Positions 60,313-64,000 of a stretch of DNA of 64,000 bases are shown piece after piece (within the stretch, counting starts at the first letter, position 1; each line of letters begins with the position of its first letter). The DNA comes from Ruegeria sp. A3M17. Its GTDB lineage: Bacteria > Pseudomonadota > Alphaproteobacteria > Rhodobacterales > Rhodobacteraceae. The DNA is taken from positions 124,001 to 188,000 of the forward strand of contig NZ_QOCF01000014.1 in assembly GCF_003318255.1 (NCBI RefSeq), in the 5' to 3' direction. Under the pieces are notes generated by a model. The model did no database searches. It worked only from the letters and a program-made list of their open reading frames with translations, and had not been told where the DNA came from. The position numbers and the translations under genes are program-made.

Positions 60313-61434
60313 ATGCTTCGGGTGTTTTTGACAGCAGCCGTCGCCGGGGTGATCGCGGCGACGACGTGGGTCATCTGGGATCGCGTGCGTGGGCCGACGG
60401 CAACGCCGATCGCTGGTTTTTCGGCACCATTTGTTTTCGGGCGCTTTGCAGTGCCCCCGGACAACCCGCTGACGGAAGAGGCCTTTGCCCTTGGGCGGCA
60501 CCTGTTCTACGACCCGATCCTGTCCGGCAACAATCAGGTGTCCTGCGCGACATGCCATGTGCAGGCCCTTGCCTTCACCGATGGTCTGGCAAAGTCACCC
60601 GCATTGCCGGGCGGAGAGCTGGAGTTCAGTTCCATGAGTTTGACCAACCTTCTTTGGGGCCAAGAGCGGTTCTTCTGGGACGGTCGCGCAACGTCGTTGG
60701 AAGCGCAGGCTTTGATGCCGATTCAACACCCGGACGAGATGGATCAGGACCTAGGAGAGCTTGTCACGGAATTGCAGGCATCCCGCGACTATCGACGGAT
60801 GTTCCGCAAGGCATACGGAGAGATCAGCGCCGAAAACGTGACCCGGGCGTTGTCGACCTTCATGCGAATGCTGATTTCGTCGGATTCAAAATACGACAGG
60901 TTTCTGCGTGGCAAAGCGCGATTGAGCGAGCAGGAAGAACACGGGCGCAAACTGTTCATGGCACATCCGGACACCAAGGTCTCGTTGCGTGGTGGGAACT
61001 GCATCGACTGCCACAGCCAGTTTTTGACATCCGGGTTTCGAGACGCATTGGATGGGTTTTCAAACAATGGGCTGGACTCCGATGGCGACCTGCCGGATGG
61101 CCTGATGGCCGTGACCGGCAATCCGGCGCACAAGGGCTTCTTCAAAGTGCCGACACTGCGCAACATCGCAGTAACAGCGCCTTACATGCATGATGGCCGG
61201 TTCGAGACGTTAGAAGAGGTCATGGATCACTACAATGACGGGATTGTCGTCAGCGATACACTCAGCCCTTTGATCCTTGAGGCCGACAACGCTCCGGAGG
61301 CCGGGCAGGGTACTGTGGGCCTGCGTATGACGCCCGACGAGGTGCAGTCGATCATCGCGTTCCTACACACGCTGACGGATGAGGATTTTCTGACAAACAC
61401 ACAGTTTTCCAACCCGTTCGAAGGAGACAGCTGA
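60313..61434 (+). CDS. Diheme cytochrome c peroxidase-type protein (MauG/MbnH-like)
   Basis: 373 aa. N-terminal membrane anchor/signal (VFLTAAVAGVIAATTWVIW). Two heme c motifs: C78-A-T-C-H82 and C230-I-D-C-H234. Region between hemes has WDGRATSLEAQALMPIQHPDEM and the C-terminal KGFFKVPTLRNIAVTAPYMHDGRF typical of the CCP/MauG family. It is adjacent to an MbnP-like gene (shared base), a pairing known for MbnH, which oxidises a Trp of MbnP to kynurenine; a role in protein or copper-site modification is more likely than simple peroxide removal. Confidence 0.88.
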   Translation: MLRVFLTAAVAGVIAATTWVIWDRVRGPTATPIAGFSAPFVFGRFAVPPDNPLTEEAFALGRHLFYDPILSGNNQVSCATCHVQALAFTDGLAKSPALPGGELEFSSMSLTNLLWGQERFFWDGRATSLEAQALMPIQHPDEMDQDLGELVTELQASRDYRRMFRKAYGEISAENVTRALSTFMRMLISSDSKYDRFLRGKARLSEQEEHGRKLFMAHPDTKVSLRGGNCIDCHSQFLTSGFRDALDGFSNNGLDSDGDLPDGLMAVTGNPAHKGFFKVPTLRNIAVTAPYMHDGRFETLEEVMDHYNDGIVVSDTLSPLILEADNAPEAGQGTVGLRMTPDEVQSIIAFLHTLTDEDFLTNTQFSNPFEGDS

Positions 61435-62159
61435 TGCGTATTTGGATGACAGGGCTTGCGATACTGTTGGTCATTGGCGGAGCGTTGTTCTTTGCTCCTA
61501 GTCCTCAGCGCACCACGTCGATCACTTTGACCTTTCACGCGAAGATGGGTGACGATCCATTGGTATTTGATGAGTTCTTGTACGAAAACCCCGGCGGGCC
61601 CGGCACGTTCAGGGTTCGTGACTTTCGGCTCTACCTCAGCAACCTGACCCTCTCGCAAGGTGAGGCACTGTTTGCTGAGCCTGACAGCTATCATCTGCTC
61701 CGGTTCGACAATCCGGAAACAACCCATTCGATCAGGCTGAACGACATTCCACTGCGCAACATTGATCACGTCCGGTTTTTAATCGGGGTCGACCCGGACG
61801 CCAATGGCTCGATCCAAGCGCGCGGGGATCTTGATCCCAACAGTCAAATGGCATGGAATTGGGAGGTCGGTTATAAATTCGTCGTGATGGAAGGAACGCT
61901 GCGCATTGGTGAAGAAGTCTCGCCGTTGGTCTACCACGTTGGGTTTTCGGAAAACGCGCGCGAGGTCGATATCCAGTTGCCACCGGATATCGGTTCTGAT
62001 GGCAATGTTGACCTGCACGTGAACGTCGATGTTGCAAAGCTGTTTGACGGGCCTTCGCAAATTGATCTGCAAAAGCTCTCATCGGTCAAATTCAACCGCG
62101 AAGACGCCGCCATGCTGGCCGACAATTACGAGGCCATGATCACCCCATCGTTTAAGTGA
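61434..62159 (+). CDS. MbnP-like periplasmic copper-associated protein
   Basis: 241 aa. N-terminal signal/anchor MRIWMTGLAILLVIGGALFF; beta-rich core with LTFHAKMGDDPLVFDEF, FRVRDFRLYLSNLTL and the family block SQMAWNWEVGYKFVVMEG (W141, W143), where MbnP carries the Trp that MbnH converts to kynurenine near its copper site. Start overlaps the MbnH-like stop by one base. No methanobactin genes are visible, so this is an MbnH/MbnP pair outside a methanobactin operon. Confidence 0.85.
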   Translation: MRIWMTGLAILLVIGGALFFAPSPQRTTSITLTFHAKMGDDPLVFDEFLYENPGGPGTFRVRDFRLYLSNLTLSQGEALFAEPDSYHLLRFDNPETTHSIRLNDIPLRNIDHVRFLIGVDPDANGSIQARGDLDPNSQMAWNWEVGYKFVVMEGTLRIGEEVSPLVYHVGFSENAREVDIQLPPDIGSDGNVDLHVNVDVAKLFDGPSQIDLQKLSSVKFNREDAAMLADNYEAMITPSFK

Positions 62160-62198
62160 ATTCGGATCGTGCAAGGTTTGAAGGGCTCAAAAAGCCCC

Positions 62199-62951
62199 TC
62201 AGAACCGATAGGTCGCGCCGATCAACGGGCCGGACTGGTCAAACGTGAAATCGTTGCCGTCAATCTCGTGATCGAAAGAGATATAGCGATAACCGCCACG
62301 GATCACCCACCTGTCGTTGATTTCATAGTCGGCAGTCAGCAAGACCTGCCATGTTTCGCTGTCGCTGCTGAAGCCGCCATAGTCAAAAAAGCCAGTGCCG
62401 GACCACCTGTCGTTGAACGCGACGCGGGCTCGGACGCCAATGACCGGGTCGGTCCAGCTTTCATCAACACTGACGGACCGGCCCGGGGCTGCTCCGGGAA
62501 GGACGGTGAAATCGGTCTGCGTCCGAAACCAGCGGAAACCGCCGACCAAGTCCACATAGGAAGTATCTGTAGTATAAGCCCGGTACCCAACATAGCCGCT
62601 GAAAAATTGTGTTGTGAGAGAGGTTTCAAGACCAGAGCTTGCCGGACCGGGCGTGTCGTTGCTGAAAGAGACGTCCACATAGTTGTAGTCGGCCAATAGT
62701 GACCAGCGCCCGTTCGATGCACCAAAGACGCCCATGAAGGCCAGATCGAGATTTTTTAGCGCGTCAGAGAAACTCAGCGTTCCATCAACGGTGCCGCGGG
62801 CTGTTTCCTGCGTAACCTCCGTTTCAGGCATGAACAGGTAAATTGTTGCCTCATAGGACCAATCGGACTGCTGCGCCACAGCGGCAGTTGTCATTGGAAT
62901 CCAGGTCGCCACGGCCCACGCAGCGGTTGTTATTGCCCTCTTAAAGACCAT
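62199..62951 (-). CDS. Outer-membrane beta-barrel protein
   Basis: 250 aa. Signal peptide with cleavage after AVAQ; GGAGG precedes the ATG. Alternating aromatic/polar strands (SYEATIYLFMPETEVT, WSLLADYNYVDVSF, WVIRGGYRYISF) and a C-terminal GPLIGATYRF ending in Phe, as required for outer-membrane barrel assembly. About eight to ten strands. Convergent with the MbnP-like gene and followed, on its own strand, by no other gene. Confidence 0.85.
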   Translation of the reverse strand: MVFKRAITTAAWAVATWIPMTTAAVAQQSDWSYEATIYLFMPETEVTQETARGTVDGTLSFSDALKNLDLAFMGVFGASNGRWSLLADYNYVDVSFSNDTPGPASSGLETSLTTQFFSGYVGYRAYTTDTSYVDLVGGFRWFRTQTDFTVLPGAAPGRSVSVDESWTDPVIGVRARVAFNDRWSGTGFFDYGGFSSDSETWQVLLTADYEINDRWVIRGGYRYISFDHEIDGNDFTFDQSGPLIGATYRF

Positions 62952-62999
62952 TTTGATCCTCCGTTTGTTCCAATTTGGCAATCTGATCTGATTGCTCAC

Positions 63000-64000
63000 T
63001 CATTCAGCGGCTTCGCCAGACTGTTGTACGCGCGCACCGACACGGTTGATATCGGTTTCCGGAAAGAACTCGGACCAGACATGCCAGAAAACACCCGCTC
63101 GCAGGGTCTCGACGCGTTGCAGTTTTCCTTGATCTGACATCCCCCAGAAATCGCAGCGGGTGATGGGCTGGCCTTTGTCATTGTACCAAACGCCAAGGCT
63201 TTCGTATTTTGGGTCCAGGCTGACAACCACGTCTCGCCCACCGACATTTGCGTTTACGATCCAGTCATTCTCGACCACGAAATCATCGGTCCAGCAGGCA
63301 GCGTCGTTGCCGATCGTGATCCCCCAGACATAGGACTTATTCGGTAGCCGGTTGTCCGAACTGTCCATGTTGTCCATGACGGGCGCATCTTCCTGATGCT
63401 GGCGCGCGATCCCCCAACCAAAGGTTATCTCGGTCGCCATGTCCAGCAGCCGCAAGAATGGGTTGGGCGAGGGCGTGTTCAGATACACCTCGCCATCGGG
63501 AAACGCTTTTTGAAATCCGCGGAACGTCATCCGATACGTGGGCCAGGGCTGCATCTTTGCGTCAGGGCGCACAGGGCAGGCGGGCCCATCCGCGCCAGTA
63601 TCACGATCTGCCTCGCGAAACCCATAGATCTGTTGGATGGGCTCCCCGGTTTCGTTGTCTCGCAGGATCAGATTGTTGCCATGTTGGGCCAACACTTCAA
63701 GATCCAGCCGGTTGCCTTCGATGCGTGGGGCATAGCCTTGCCCAAGGTTGGCCATCGCGCAAAAGGTCATGACGATATCTTCGCCACCCAGCCCGTCAGC
63801 ATTGCCGGCCAAATGGGGCCGCATGATCTGCGCATCGGGATGCGCGCGGGCGTGACCATTGTTTTCAATAACGATGACCGGCGCGGTCGGGCCGATGAAT
63901 TCTTGCGCCTCGGCAATAGGAAAGAAGGCCGCAGTGTTGAGTTGGTTCCTCAGCCCCAGATGGACCCACACATAGGGAAAGCCATACAGAACAAGAACCA
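63000..64000 (-). CDS. DUF3179 domain protein (5' end beyond window)
   Basis: At least 333 residues; the frame is still open at the right edge, where VLVLYGFPYVWVHLG could be a membrane helix. The DUF3179 pattern is clear: PVIVIENNGHARAHPDAQIMRPHLAGNADGLGGEDIVMTFCAMANLG with the Cys, and GNNLILRDNETGEPIQQIYGF. The family is exported or membrane-bound and of unknown function, with a candidate metal-binding Cys/His set. It ends 48 bp upstream of the barrel gene in the same direction, so the two are probably co-transcribed. Confidence 0.85.
   Translation of the reverse strand, partial: VLVLYGFPYVWVHLGLRNQLNTAAFFPIAEAQEFIGPTAPVIVIENNGHARAHPDAQIMRPHLAGNADGLGGEDIVMTFCAMANLGQGYAPRIEGNRLDLEVLAQHGNNLILRDNETGEPIQQIYGFREADRDTGADGPACPVRPDAKMQPWPTYRMTFRGFQKAFPDGEVYLNTPSPNPFLRLLDMATEITFGWGIARQHQEDAPVMDNMDSSDNRLPNKSYVWGITIGNDAACWTDDFVVENDWIVNANVGGRDVVVSLDPKYESLGVWYNDKGQPITRCDFWGMSDQGKLQRVETLRAGVFWHVWSEFFPETDINRVGARVQQSGEAAE

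Noticed and set aside
62183..62197. Short hairpin GGGCT/AGCCC between the convergent MbnP-like and barrel genes
   Set aside because: Only 5 bp with no T tract on either strand, so it is too weak to call a terminator.

Overview
The window looks like a chromosome segment from a roseobacter-group alphaproteobacterium (Rhodobacterales, Ruegeria-like). The evidence is the conserved order murA / DUF2948 / hisD / UPF0262 / low-molecular-weight phosphatase / infA / maf / RNase E/G / yacG / tRNA-Phe, the density of ABC, TRAP and TTT uptake systems, and organosulfonate catabolism genes typical of marine roseobacters. Every identification rests on reading the translated sequence; no database search was run.

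Layout. (1) 1-11.9 kb is accessory DNA: an edge-truncated gene, an RTX-toxin acyltransferase-like gene, a divergent azoR/LysR pair, a periplasmic DUF3299 protein, a minus-strand cluster of three secreted amidohydrolases with a small membrane protein, an IS3-type transposase remnant, an orphan HlyD-like adaptor, and a C-terminally truncated integrase next to tRNA-Thr. A ~140-bp repeat occurs at both 760 and 10801. (2) 11.9-24.7 kb is the conserved housekeeping block, with a glycosyltransferase-like gene and an NTF2 / GNAT / dodecin / nitrilase group inserted, ending in tRNA-Phe and a DEAD-box helicase. (3) 24.8-31.9 kb holds a TctABC-type uptake system with an acylating aldehyde dehydrogenase and an AMP-forming acyl-CoA ligase (sulfoacetate-type logic), next to a LacI regulator. 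(4) 31.9-38.6 kb is a tightly overlapping five-gene operon (aldehyde dehydrogenase, divergent M19 dipeptidase-like protein, a 561-aa protein of unknown family, DUF3726 protein, Ldh2-type dehydrogenase) divergent from a LysR gene. (5) 38.8-49.8 kb has a glycine-betaine-type ABC importer, two ureohydrolases, an MttB-family methyltransferase, a dimethylglycine-dehydrogenase-like flavoprotein and a LysR gene. (6) 49.8-58.9 kb is a DHPS (2,3-dihydroxypropane-1-sulfonate) operon: LacI regulator with paired operators, small membrane protein, TRAP importer, HpsN, HpsO, HpsP, UspA and ComDE, closed by a terminator. (7) 59-64 kb has a selenium-binding-protein/methanethiol-oxidase-like beta-propeller followed by a MauG/MbnH-like diheme protein and an MbnP-like copper protein, then a convergent outer-membrane barrel and a DUF3179 protein that runs off the right edge.

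How it works together. The right half is mainly for taking up and oxidising small organic sulfur and nitrogen solutes. DHPS would enter by the TRAP system, be brought to one enantiomer by HpsO/HpsP, be oxidised to sulfolactate by HpsN and, after oxidation to sulfopyruvate, be decarboxylated by ComDE. No sulfolactate dehydrogenase lies in that operon, but the Ldh2/ComC-type gene at 31.9 kb could supply the step. Xsc is not in the window. The acylating aldehyde dehydrogenase and CoA ligase could connect sulfoacetaldehyde with sulfoacetate. The least explained parts are the five-gene operon and the beta-propeller/MbnH/MbnP group.
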